Position numbers and translations under genes: made by a program | The notes under the pieces: model-generated | What the model saw: only the letters and a program-made list of their open reading frames with translations | The model's database searches: none | What the model was told of the DNA's origin: nothing | Source of the DNA: Opisthocomus hoazin | Lineage: Eukaryota; Chordata; Aves; Opisthocomiformes; Opisthocomidae | DNA length: 64,000 nucleotides | Direction of reading: 5' to 3' | Assembly: GCF_030867145.1 (NCBI RefSeq) | Contig: NC_134414.1 | Span: 125,810,465 to 125,874,464, forward strand | Part shown: piece after piece, positions 1-12,400 of the stretch | Numbering within the stretch: position 1 is the first letter of the stretch | Layout: the number at the start of each line of letters is the position of its first letter

Positions 1-1047
1 AAAGTATTAACAGCAAAATAAGTGATCTTTAGGTTTACAGCCTGTTTTCTTGCTTTCTTTTTGGTCATATGACAAAAAAAAAAATGCTAGCTATATAAAC
101 AACATGAATGGTCCGAGCAAAAGGTTAGAAAACTCCTAGTTTCTCCCTCTTAAACTACTTTTTAAAATGTTTTAGTTACAATATGCATGCACAGAGCTTA
201 AGCATCCAGAAAGTGCTACCACGATTAGAACAAAAAACAGTTGTGTCATACAGCCTCAATGATAGGCTGTTTCACAAGTTCTGTAGCGCTAAATCATCAT
301 CTCTGCATTATTCGCAGCTATACTTTTCCCTTCATACTCTGTATGTTATTATAAAGCGTATTATTGTGCATGTAGCTGACTTCACAACATATGTGGATTT
401 GGGTGCTTTTGTCCAGGAGAGAAGCCAATGTTTTAATTACTTACTGGAAAAGTCTCTGAGAGTTTACATGTTTCTTGAGATTATGTTATCTCAAGGCAAC
501 TGAATAAAAAAAATATGGTACAATAAATAAGAACTACCTGAACTCAGAAACAGAGGTTAAGGAAACTTTATATATTAATATGCTTTTCATATTTCAAAGC
601 TAAGAAAACTTCTCAATTGTCTCAGTTTTCAATAGAAGACAGGTTATGCTCAGAAATCTAAATAGTTGAAGTAGTCAGGGAGATTTTATGTGACTCCCTA
701 CATCACTGAAACACTTTACAAGAAACTAATAGACCTTGAATACTTTCCACTCCTGAATATGTAATAGTTTCATTAGGAAATGTGTTGTCATCTGTTTAAA
801 ATACCTTTATTTTACTGTGGCCACAAAACTTGTTGTCCCCAAATCAATAACAGGAGTTTTTGTTAACATGAAAGCATTGATTCAATGCACACAAAACAAA
901 ACTGCCAAGATTAAAATAAACAAATAAAATAATGCTGTGCATACAGATTTAGAACAATTCTTTTAAATGAACCATTTTTCTCATTACCTCTCAGACAATT
1001 GTTAGTGGTAGGTCTAAAACGATCCAGATTTCCACATATTCTCATAC
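1..1047 (-). other. ARL13B: ARL13B intron after the sixth coding exon (partial)
   Basis: AT-rich intron running off the left edge. It opens with the donor GTATGA at 1047. I looked here for the next ARL13B exon (the charged, proline-rich C-terminal part) and found none. A 106-codon plus-strand open frame at 183-503 has no recognisable domain. Nothing else is seen. Confidence 0.7.
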
Positions 1048-1144
1048 CTCAGAGATTACAGCAGATATAGGCTGGAAGGGGTTTTCACAGTTGCCAGGCT
1101 CAGTGTCTTCCTCATCAGGTGCACTTCTTCCTTCTTCTCTTTCC
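1048..1144 (-). CDS. ARL13B: ARL13B sixth coding exon in window (acidic linker, NPFQPI motif)
   Basis: 97-nt exon completing codon 230 and ending exactly at codon 262. It reads as an acidic linker (GRSAPDEEDTEPG) followed by ENPFQPISAVISE, which matches the human NPFQPIASVI stretch in position and sequence. The donor is GAG|GTATGA. The acceptor CACAG|G follows an A/C-rich tract with almost no uridine but has an unusually long AG-free zone upstream (see findings). The incoming phase (AG|G, Arg) fits the previous exon exactly. The open frame of 116 codons that overlaps this exon in another register is not the gene. Confidence 0.85.
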
Positions 1145-3544
1145 CTGTGTTGTTGGGTTGATGTTGTTGTTGTTGTAGTGGTTTGGGGTGTGGTTGGGTT
1201 TTTTTAGTGGTTTTTTTTGGGGAGTGGGGGGCGCAAAGAGCAGGGATGAACAAAGAATTATGAAGAAGCCAAGCCATAAATTTTACATAATACAGAACAC
1301 TTATTAGGTCATCTAAGTCATCCTCCAATTCATGCCAGCTGATTTTTACAATATGCTTCTGTATTTTGAAAAAAATTCTACAGAAATCACAATGACAGGC
1401 TAGCACAAATAAAGCACAAATATACGTTATGGCAGAGGTAGAAACACATGCTACTATGTGCCAGAATGTTCAATCAGCACTTCAGGAAGTAAAAGCAGTT
1501 TCTGAGGACAGGTTATGTGACAGAATACATATGTAACTGGAAGGTTTTGATTGTTCAACAGTATGCTGAAATTTTCATGCTGAAATTTTCACACTGGTAA
1601 TCTTCTATAACAATTGTTTCAAGGTGTTCAATTGCTTTAGAAAAAAAAGAATCTATGTGGTGGGAAACCAGACTATCTAAAACCTATTCTTCTATTTTTA
1701 ATATACCTCCGTTTCTTATAATTCTAGATTCTTTTTAATATACATAAGTGCGAACAGGTACCAGACTGTTCAGTTTATGTAGTAACAGTTACGGAATCAT
1801 AGTTGCTCCAACTAGACTCAGAAAAATTCAGAAAGACACATAATGCTCTGTATACGGTTGTTGCACCAGCACTAGTTATTTTCTATGTACCAGATCTCTA
1901 TGTAAGAAATATTACATTACTTCATATTAAATAATATATATTAATAAAGTATACGCTCATCAAATACTTGTCATCAATGGATCTGATGGTACTTGTGCAT
2001 AGGAAGTCACTGTTGCACCTACTTTACAGCTGCAGGGAAAGAGGAAGTAACCCCGTTGTTCAGAGGCACAGAGGGGAGTGAAAAGGAGGTCACTGATCTA
2101 CCCATGAAACCACACCACTCGGAAGGAACGGCCAGCGCCACGTTAAAACTTACTGGCACTACCTCTCTCTCTGGTTTTCCATTTGGAATGAGGCAACTGC
2201 TACTAACATATCGTGGAGGAAACGCACTTTTAGAAAACATTCAGGGAAGCAAATCTGAACAAAAAGCAGTCTGGGGAATTATCAAAACACAGAATGATAT
2301 AGAATTACACTGGAATCAACATTAACCTGTTTCTTACAGTAAGAAATCGATTTGATGCAAAACACCAAAATGCCACCTTTTATATTTGAGACAAGCCCTC
2401 AGCTACAGGCAAAACCAGCAGAAGTTGCTAGTTAGCTTTCCTCTAAGACACAAGAAGTTTAGCAAAATGTTTTAGCCTTTAATCCAATTTAGACCCAACC
2501 AGTTCTTCCACTGAACAATACAATCAAGATCACTGAGCGGGAACAGAATATATGGAAAATGCCCATATCATCAGACAATCTCTTTGAGACATGTTTCAAA
2601 GTCAGTCCTCCTCGCTACACCTCTCAGCATGGCACAAACCCAACACAGTCCAACATGGTCATAGGGCTTTGTCCGTGCAGAGATATCTAGCAGACTAACA
2701 GCATATGAATTTTTTTATAAGTTTGTGAAATATGTATGAAGACCATGTGAAATTCCAGGTGTTCAAAATGTGTTTAAGTAATTTACTTGCTGAAGTAATT
2801 ACTTGCTGAAGTAAATCAAATCAGCAAGAATACAAGCCAAGACACTTACAGTAGCTTCACAGCTACTTCTCAGTAACTGAGCCTCAGAAATCTCTGCATA
2901 TATAGGGCAGACAGGGGGACAGGGGTACTTTTTAAGAACGTTTCAGTAAAATGATTCACATCAGTCTCTAATAGAAACCATGGAGGGCTGCTGATGACCA
3001 CAAAGGGCTTTGAAGGGAAGTAATAAATCACTTGTCCTGCTTCCCTCCCTGCATCATCTTAAGCCTCTCCATGCCTCACCTGCTGCATATCCTGAATGTA
3101 ATTAAGCATAGTGTTGAACAGTTTTACATCTAGTCTTTGCTGTTCACATACGGGTTACAAAGTCTAACTTAAGTTAATAAAAGTTTATTTTAGAACACAC
3201 TTGAAGGTAACTTAAAATTAAATGATAGGATTTATTTTTTCGGTTAGCCTCCTATAAAGTTATATTAGCAAGGGCAAATGTATTCCACATCTACATTGTG
3301 ACTCTCATTCATGGCACATTTCCAGCATAGAGCAAATAAAATAAAGGGGATGAACCAGGCAAAAACTTGTAGGTCTTGAAGAAAGGCTCTAGCATTCCGG
3401 TCCATACTTCTAATTTGGAAGCTCTTGGCTTGTAAGCTTTAAATCCTTTATAACTTGGTTCCCATAAGGTGTATGTACAGGAATTAATCAAGTATCTTAG
3501 AGAAAGGGAGGAAGGGGAAGCAGGAGAAATTACAGAGAGAATAC
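1145..3544 (-). other. ARL13B: ARL13B intron
   Basis: 2.4-kb intron between the coiled-coil exon and the NPFQPI exon. It contains a G/T-rich stretch on the plus strand (1141-1235, with a short TTG run) that is the A/C-rich acceptor region on the minus strand. A 110-codon plus-strand frame at 1993-2325 and its antisense partner show no domain. No repeat family was recognised. Confidence 0.75.
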
Positions 3545-3747
3545 CTTTCTTCTCGTATCCTTCTCACTCGCTCAGCTCTTTCTAGTTTCTTTTGTTCTTC
3601 ATATGCTTTTTGTTCTGTAGTGTCTCTTTGGATGCGCTCATTTAATGTATCAAAGTCTTTTGCTATGATATGTAGAAGCCAATACAAACCCTTTTTTATT
3701 GATTTATCAATTTTTTTCCCACAGCCCATAATAGCTGAGCAAGGTTC
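3545..3747 (-). CDS. ARL13B: ARL13B fifth coding exon: end of GTPase fold and coiled-coil start
   Basis: 203-nt exon, codons 163-230. It begins EPCSAI, the G5 nucleotide-base contact of the GTPase fold, continues through [20 protein letters not shown], the last helix, and enters the charged coiled coil ([20 protein letters not shown], then [12 protein letters not shown]). R200 falls in NERIQ and is conserved. Acceptor TTTACAG|GAA and donor GAAAG|GTATTC are both good. The frame of the 81-codon ORF at 3484-3729 is this exon, but its apparent Met start is internal. Confidence 0.95.
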
Positions 3748-5647
3748 CTGTAAATATAAGAAGAAGGGTAAAACTATTTGCAGTTCAGACCACGTTTCTA
3801 GACTGAAAACACGAAATCATCCACATAATTGTTTACTGTGAAGCTTGCAAAACCATTGAGAAGTACGGGAAATAAATTTACATTTAGGTATTCTATAAAT
3901 TTAGGTGCTTTTTTTGCCAAGATACAAATCACATTAGTTCTACCAAATTCCATTATTTCCATTCCCATTTCAAAAATACAAGAATACTGCACAGAAAACA
4001 GTTTTGCTGCTGGTTTATAAATAGTCCTTGTTATCTTTATCTAGTAAAATGGGAAAAAATGAGATGCAAGAGAATCAGCTTAGCTTCATTTCATGAAAGA
4101 AATGTTTGACTTGTTCATAAGCACCTATGGGATAAACAAAATCCAGTGTGAATTTGTCAATAAAACTGGCAAACCAATTCAATTTTTTACATCAGAACAG
4201 GTATTGTGGATAGGGATGAAGCAAAATATTATGCATCTTGATCGGAGTGAAACTTTTGTCATTATATTCTCCTCAGCAACCAAGAGAATCATGATCTAGA
4301 CAAATCTACTGGAAGATGGGTGCAAAGCCCATTGCTAAATTAGTTTGGAATACTTTATCTAGCTTACATGCAACAATTCAAGGAAGTGGATTGACTGGAA
4401 GGAATGAAGAGGAGCACAGAGAGAAAAATCAGACAAAATCGATTATGAAAACACATCTGGTAAGAAAACATTGAAGGAACAGGAGTGGATTTCTTGAGAT
4501 GAAAAAGCTTCAAGGAGATGTGATAATAGCTTTCAAAAACATAAGGTATAACTGCAGTTAGGAAAAGAGTAATTTGCTCTTCATGTTCACTGTCAGGAGA
4601 ACAACTATAATGGGCTTTAATTGGAACAAAAGAGATATGACTTCATGCTAGCTTAGAACATGGAAAAGGACTAGATGACCTCTCAAGATCTCTTCAGAAC
4701 TATTTTCCAGAATGTTTTGGAGCACTGTATGGGTCTTTTGAACTGTACTCTGAATAATAATTGAATAGATCCAGCTATGTATTTGACATGAAGAAATGCT
4801 GTTTCACACTCATTGCGTTCAGGATTTGTGTTCATGAATGAAGGAAGATTATAAAAGACTAACTCTCCAGTGTCAACACCTAAAAATTCTCTGTGTTATC
4901 TCTTCATTTGACAAGCATTTAAATCTCACTATAGGCAGATATGGTATATATGATTTACAACAGAAACAAATAATTCTGCCCTGTTTTGTCCCCCCCAGGT
5001 GCCAAACCTAGTTTGCATTTTAACACATTACTCCTTTGTCTAAACTGAGGTTCAGATATGAGTGTTGTTCACTATGGAACACTACAGCACTCTCTAGCAG
5101 AACCTCATCAGGTAGAATATGTATAGGCAATAATACCTTGTTTCTCTGAGAAAACGAAGATAAAACAATAGACAGCACTGGGGCATTTTTCTTCTCGGTT
5201 TGCCCCAAGATTATTGTTGCTGTAGTTCAGTTATAAAGTACAGACATTTAGAAATACAGAATATACAGACATATTAAAAAAAGAAAAAGACGAAGGTCAT
5301 TCTCACTGACACTTTCATTTCCTGCTTCTTTTCAAAAAGGTGAAATACTAAACTTGCTGTCCAATTAAACGAGTTTTAAACCACATCAGTAACTAATTAT
5401 TCTTACATCATTTCAGAATGGACCAGCAGGTACACTTTGAGGAACCTTGTTATAAAGATTTGTTCAACAGATCCAGCAGCAGAATGCCAAGGTGAGCAAC
5501 TAAATTATGTGCAGAAGTTATATATACTGTGTCTTTGCTGGGACTGCAGGGTTTTAGTTTCATTTTTATGCTATGCAGCACAATCTCCTACCTTACTGCA
5601 AGCTTTAAATACGTATTAGAAAATTAAGCATCTTAAAATATACTTAC
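3748..5647 (-). other. ARL13B: ARL13B intron
   Basis: 1.9-kb AT-rich intron. Short open frames on both strands (3829-4020, 4093-4299, 5020-5208, 5437-5619) have no domain or conserved look. No repeat recognised. Confidence 0.75.
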
Positions 5648-5753
5648 AATTTGACATAAACACTTGTGTTCATTGACAAGCTTTTCCAGAGATAAGGACT
5701 CGATTACATCTGCTTCTGACAGAGCTCCTTCTCTGTCCTGCTTATTTGCCAGC
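5648..5753 (-). CDS. ARL13B: ARL13B fourth coding exon: NKQD guanine-specificity motif
   Basis: 106-nt exon spanning codons 127-162. It reads [18 protein letters not shown] then [21 protein letters not shown] is the G4 motif that contacts the guanine base. The neighbouring residues match human ARL13B closely (LANKQDKEGALGEADVIE). The exon is too short and has no Met, so no stand-alone ORF represents it. Acceptor TTAAG|G; donor ATT|GTAAGT. Confidence 0.95.
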
Positions 5754-6076
5754 CTTAAGAATAGATCAAAAGAAACACTTAGCACCCTGACACAAGAGAG
5801 ATTCTCAGATCTCCAAAAGCTAAGTTTTTGACAAAAATAGGAAGAAGGGTAAGGAGGAAGTAAAAAGAAAATGCCTTGTTTCAGCTTTAATTCTTAACTG
5901 TTCTTAGTCCATGCACTATTTTCAGCAGATACTAACATTAAACAACTGCTAAGGTGCTTAGTAGTTTTTTAGTAATTATTAATACACAAAGCAATTATAT
6001 TTTACAAATAAGAAGATGGATGCAAAAGACTGTACTGTTCTATATCTAGAGACACACAGTGCTTACTGTCTATGGA

Positions 6077-6682
6077 TCAAAGTTCAGAACTTTTCAACTT
6101 CCCAAACCGTGTGCATTTCCTCGAATAATACTGCTTCATGATCATCTTGGGTATGACTACTGTCCAGAACTTCTCTCTGACATCGAACAAGTTGATATGT
6201 AATGTTTTGAACTCGCTCTTTGTAAGTAAAACTTTAAGCTCACAGGGAGGCACTTGCATGAATAACTCTAAAAAACATACTTTATTATTAAATAGAGGGA
6301 AGCAAAAAAAAAAAAAAAAAGGTGTACAAATACATAGCTTACAAAATAAGTATTCTGTAAGATGAAGTGCCACCATTGTCTTATTTCCTAAAGAAATGGT
6401 AGCAAAGAGGACTCCAGAAGATAAATTTAACTTTTTGGGGGACTGTTGTTCTTGATCAGATTTGGCTTCCATATACTCTGTAACTGCATCCAACACTACA
6501 GCCAATAATGTGTGTTTTTTAAAAGGCACAAAACAGATCTGATTTATCACCCAAATAATGTTACTCATTATTTCACACTTTAATATGGACACACACCCTG
6601 AAGCAGAGGCTGTTGTGCTCCTCTCTGCACTGCTATCAATAACTACTACAAAGGTAAGAGGGCTGTCCAGAATTATAAACAT
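6077..6682 (-). other. 201-codon open frame, unassigned, inside ARL13B intron
   Basis: Open frame with Met start and stop on the same strand as ARL13B. It crosses a 17-nt homopolymer (A on plus, T on minus, 6304-6320), which appears as a run of phenylalanines in the middle. The first half has a hydrophobic start and a charged Gln/Ser/Lys-rich piece (residues about 70-85); the last 60 residues are mixed and basic. I do not recognise any family. Within the frame, an AG at about 6275 following a T-rich tract could act as an acceptor. It may be a chance frame, a relic, or an unannotated exon. No function is claimed. Confidence 0.2.
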
Positions 6683-8929
6683 TCCAAATGACTCGGTTCA
6701 CCTCAGCAAACTCCTGGTGCTACCACGTTTAAACCACAGAAACTTCCTCTTATCAAGAGTAACTTTTCAATGTTTCACTGAAAACTCCTCTATCTATGTA
6801 ATGAAACTGGAAAAGCTTCCAATCTAAAGCCCCAAAAGGTGTACCACAGACTACATGTAAGAAAAAGCAATGGTAACTGCCGAAACCCGCATGGAACCAC
6901 CTCTCACAGAAAGGCCAAAGCCCCTTACGGGGATTTCTCTCAGCTACCCAAGTAGTAATTTTCACAAAACTCACAGGACTTGACTATCCTCGAGATCTTA
7001 ATTTCATGATTAAAACGGATTTAAATTGGTCAGCATCCAAGCAGGTAGGATGGATTAACAAGGTAAGTTTACCTAAGTACTTAGGAATGCGTCAGCCAAG
7101 CAGATGTATTCCCGAAGAAGAAACTTTAAAAAGTAAACTTGCAGTCGTGTTGGTCAATGACTTTCTCAGTTCACTTACAAGAAAATTTTAATAACAAATG
7201 GAGAAATTAAGATGTCCAAAATACATATTTTAAACAGACAAAAATGACAACAAGAAACACATAGGAAATCATTCATGTTTCTTGCAGGTCTGAGAGTTTT
7301 ATATGAAATAAATAAAACTTCACAAAAGAGGTCAAGTCAAAAAAGAGTTGTTCCCATCTTCCATAAAAACTCTGTGTGACAACATGGTGTAAGTCTTTTG
7401 TCTCTCATTACCTGCTTTTAATTAAAAGCTAGTATGGTAAAACTCTAGGAATTATGAAAAGATATTAAATAATATTTTATGAGCTATGTTCAAACTTACT
7501 ATTTTTCAGCATGAAAACAGGTACTCTTTGCTTTGAACCAGCGCAGACCATTTTGGAATATAAGCATACAATGCAATCTTATTTTGCACTTTCGACAACA
7601 GTAATAATCCAAGCTAAGTGCAAAAGCTGCAAAGAGGAGTACTGCATAGCATTAAGGAATCCAAAAATTGCACTTGCCTCTCTCTACTAAAGGAATTCCA
7701 CTACAAGAATGTTGTTCTGAAACTTAGCAACCTTTCCATTACACAAGATCTCTGATTGAACTTTCTGGATAAAAATCACAAATATTTGTCTTCCACGAAC
7801 ACAATGGCAGGTGGTTTTGGGACCAGACATCAATGCCTTTCTTCCGAAATCTCAAGTCATCATCATTAACTCAAATGGCTTTTAAGGAATGTTAGGCCAA
7901 AGCTTGTACTTTGGATTTATATTACTCCTTTCTGGGAAGGACCAGTGGTAAGAATTCACTCCATAGTTAGCAGAACTTGTCAGCACTTCAATTTGATCTA
8001 AGGCCTTATTCCTTCATATTTTCCAGAATCGCAGTATGAGAACCTCAGTTCTTTATTTTACTCACAAGAGAGTTTTTAGCTTCAAAGAGACATTAAAAAA
8101 CAAGCTATGTTACATCTACAGCTCAAAAAAACATTCCTCGTCACCATTAACCTCATGCACTATGATTCATTATCTAATCTTTCTTTCCAATATGAGTTTA
8201 TGAACGAGACCATAGAAAGACAGCTTCTCACATGTCCATTCTCTCTCAGTCTTCATCAATCTTAACTATTTGTGGTCCAAAAGGTTCACTTATTTATCAT
8301 CATCTTGGGGATAAAAACCCCTACGTCCTACTGATAATCAAAGCTTTGCTGACTTGCTTGCAGAGCTAGAAAGAGCATAAGGCTCTCCTCCCCACCCCTC
8401 CTTTGATAATCCATCTCCACTTCCCAACAAAAAGAGTACTTCTACAGTACTTCGTAACATTTAGTGCAGAGATTCCCTAACTGTTGTTCGATGCCCATAC
8501 AGAACCCATGACATTTTCAACATGCTTATGGCACTCTGGCACTATTCCTTCTCATCATCCAGCTAGAGCAAGTAATGTCCTCTCAGTATTTAGCTACGAA
8601 ATAGGGCCAAAGCTAAACTGGGGGAAAACCAAAATGAAATTCAAGAAAGCTATGGAAAGTAATTAAAAGATTAGAAACAATTATCTCCACCTTTTTTTTT
8701 TTTCCACATAACCTATCTTTCTTACAGTCTGAAAAATCCTACTGCACTGCCCCTTAGTCTCAAAATGCATTCCTCAGCAGTGCTGTCAATTCATCTAGAT
8801 CCACCTGAAGGAAATATTTCTGAACACAGAGTTTGTTGCCACAGCCTATTCCTTCCTCACCTGAGGATTAAGTAACTGCACTATTTACTATGTTACTGGA
8901 CTGCTCATTCTAAAAGTGATACCCGTGAA

Positions 8930-9445
8930 TGTAGCAAATGTAATAGATGTAGGGGATATAGATAAAACTTACCACTTTAGGTCGTCAGAATCACTGCACA
9001 GCCAAAGAAAGTCCTGGTTCTTTGTAAATAATTGGGATGGTTGTAAAATAAGAGACTCCTGAATAATCCCTTTAGGCGGCTCGGCCTTGGGAGAGCAGAT
9101 GTGCAAACTACAGAGATAAGGAGGCTGCAAGATGATGAAGAGTATCAGCCTTCATCTGAAGACCCCTGACTACCACTGAGAGACACCAACAAATATGTGC
9201 GAAAGATATTAACATTTACTAATGCGTTCTTGGAAAAACCATGAATATGATAAGCATTTCTCGGAAACGTAATGAATATGTATGTAACATAGCATAAATA
9301 CCTAGTAATTGTGTCTTTTGGGCACGTGCACTTCAGCAGAGCTATCCCCTGTGCGTCCAGCGCTGCAAGAAAGAATGCCCGCTTTCTAAAATGCCAAACT
9401 TAAGTTTTAGAGAGTGAACTTTTTTGCCGCTTTCCGGTAACAAAA
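8930..9445 (+). mobile_element. Solo LTR of an avian endogenous retrovirus (family A), + orientation
   Basis: Shares with the 14.35-14.96 kb element, in opposite orientation, the same ordered landmarks: a TAAATAATTGGGAT block, a TATA-like block (AAAATAAGAGACTCC, about 9044), CGGCCTTGGGAG, CTACAGAGATAAGGAGGC, then a polyadenylation-like AAGAAAGAATGCC near 9370. In this copy the expected AATAAA is mutated to AAGAAA. No internal retroviral sequence adjoins, so it is most likely a solo LTR. Boundaries are approximate. The family assignment rests on comparing the two copies and on general familiarity with bird LTRs. Confidence 0.6.
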
Positions 9446-12400
9446 GCACAGCTGAAGCAGAATGAAATGTTGGTGAACTGCATAGCTCAGTGTGAGTGCA
9501 ACACTAGCGTCCCATAACTTGCAGTAGCTGCTGATTTTTAACCTCTAATACCTTGCAAGGTGTAAGATTTTTCTTTTTGGTCAATTAGCTTCTGTTTTCT
9601 CCACAGCACTCCTATTGCAGTACTGACTGTACTCAAAAAACACAGCTGAGGTGCTGTATCTGGAAAAGCAGCATATCCAAACAGCCGTCTCCACCTTATG
9701 CTCCCCGAGAACTGAAGTGATTTTGCACCAGTCATACAGTTCCTGCTGTACACCCCTGCCTGCTTCAGCCTTTAGGTCAATCTTAGACATGGAGTTTAGA
9801 TATTTTTAAGATACTGACTATGATACAGGGTATTATTATGCTGGGTTTTTTTCCCCTTTCAAGTAAATATATGAATGACCTAGGCTTGCTTCTTTTTTCC
9901 TTCGTGCTTCAGCGGAGAAGAAAGCAATCCCTGCGCTTGCACTTGTGCTTTGTAGGTAGGCAGTGCTCTACTCGCAGCTTACAAGGCCCCTACCTAGGAC
10001 GTAGGGAGCTGCTCCCGGACACTCCCTGCTCCGGGGCAGCTCCCGCAGCGATCCGCCTCTCAGCAAGGCTGGGTTTCAAACAGGCAGAACCAGATTCCCC
10101 AAGCAGAAAGCAATCAATTTGCCTGTCTACTGCAGCTGCAGAAGTTGGCTTCTCTCTCACACCACCGCTCCTGAAGATGAACCCTTGGACAATTATTTAA
10201 GAACCAGAAGCAGAAGGCATGCAGAAAATACTTAATGGAAAGCCACTCAAGACACATTACTTAGGCAAATATTCAAAACAGTGTTTTTCACACTATACTG
10301 AAGCTTTCTCTGAGGAGTTCCTGTGTAAAGGATAAAACAGAAAGCCACCAGCACAAGACTAAAAGGTAAAGACTTTACTTTTACTTAATGTTTATAAAGT
10401 TGCAAATATCAGAAAAAGGCTGTGTAGTGTGGTTTAGAATGGAAATGTGCCTAAGGGTCAAGTCATACAAATAATGGATGCCTACCCTGCAAAGAACTGG
10501 GTATTTCTTTGGGTGACAGTCTCAGAGCTCTGCTGATCATGCACAGGAATGCTAGGTTTTGAGGCAAGTTCTATGCATAAAACTGCCTTCTTTAGGGAAC
10601 ACGTCAGAGTTATCTCAAAGGACAGACCTTGATTTTAATTTTCTACGTCAGCAGAACTTCATCTATAGCAATTTTTCATATTTAAAAAACTGTAGGATGT
10701 ATATATCAAAACATACTTGAAAGCACAGGAGAGTGTCTGTTTGTTTATCACATTAAGTTTGCTGGGTGAGAAGCTTTCTTATATGAAGTCATGCCTGGTT
10801 TATTTCAATTTCACATAAAGTATATTCAGAACCTTCTTAGTGTAACAAACTTACTTTACACAAGAAATAAAGAAAAGGTAGGCACCAACTGCTTTCATAT
10901 CAAGTACGATTTTTTTAAGCAACTAGAGAGCTTTTGAACTTTATTTTAAGAGTCATGGGAAACAATGTGGAAAGGGAGTGTATGTGTGCATTGGCACAAC
11001 TGACATCTACAGTTCAGTAACAATATTTCTCTTAGAAGCCAGAAGACATACCAGAGAAAAACGAAGTCTGAATGCAATCTACGTGTCTTCCTTGACCTGT
11101 TTCTAATGTGTAAATTACTGAGCAAAGAGGAAAAAGAAAAAAAATTATCAGTATTAAAGTCTACTTTACAATACAAAAAATTCAGTGAAAAAAAATATGC
11201 AGTATAAAAAGGACACATTTGTATCTCAGCTTTCATCAAAAATCCAAGAAGTGTTACAGAAAGGGTTTATTTGGGAAGAGGGTATGTGTGCAGGCATCAG
11301 TTTGTTGTGCAGAGTTGGAGGTTTTTTTTGAATGCTGTTACTTTCCAGCTTACACATTTCTTGCCACTGGTACTGGACTCTCATATAGTAACATAACACT
11401 GAAAACTACATGCTGTAGAGGATATTGGGATACACGGCGCGGAGGGCAGGGGGGGGAATAATTTTAAAAGTGTCTCAGAGATGCTGATTTGGGGTTAAGT
11501 TTAATCAGTTATCACAAACCCAAAATTTTGGGTCAAATCTGCATGATGGTCATTAAAATTAACAAAGAGCAAAGCATCCCTGAGGTCAAAATACTACAGT
11601 ATCAGAACAATCAACATGATCAAAAGCAAATTAAGGAAAATCAAGGCTCCCGTGGAGACCATAAAGCACTCTAAAATAAGCTCTGAGCCCCCTCTTTCTG
11701 CAGATTGCCTTTAAAAGCTTTTAACTACACTGATATTATCCAAATGGTGGGTGTTAACAGGTCTTAAACTACATTCTTCTTTAGCACTCTAAGCCCCTGC
11801 ACCTTCTGGATTGTTGTCAACAATTACAAACCCATTAGTAATTTTTACTGATTGACCCTAGGCTCTTTCTCAAATAAACCGGCTTATTTAACTTCTCTAG
11901 TTTGCTTTTCATGCCTTCAATTCTTATGCAAAACAATCTTTTGAATATTAGGGTAAGGTATAAAGGAAAAACTAGTGAACAAAGTGCCACAAGACTATCT
12001 GCCTGCAAACATCAGCTAAGAATTTGCTTTCATGCAGTTGCAGGGAGACATAAGAGGCACCTCTCTAATTCAGCCTCTTCCCAAAACAGTTCCTCCAGGT
12101 CACACTTAAATAAAAGAATAGTTAGAAATAAGATTCTAAACGCATTATGTTTATAATATCTCTAGGCAACTCTAGAGCAACTTCATTCTCACATTACCTT
12201 CTGAAGTGGTCACAAGAATGTCAACAATTATAATTTGTTTCATTTTGGTTAAGTGGCCTCATTCTCACCTCAGGTCTGAATCATATTCCTATTTACTGAA
12301 AATATATTTCTCTGACACATTCTGCTCTGCCATCAGTTTAATCATACCTATTGACCAAATAGACTGCATCCAAAGAGATGTCTGAGCTCATATCAAGAAT

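Noticed and set aside
1056-1406. 116-codon minus-strand frame
   Set aside because: It overlaps the ARL13B exon in the wrong register and runs through low-complexity Gln/Pro codons of the acceptor region.
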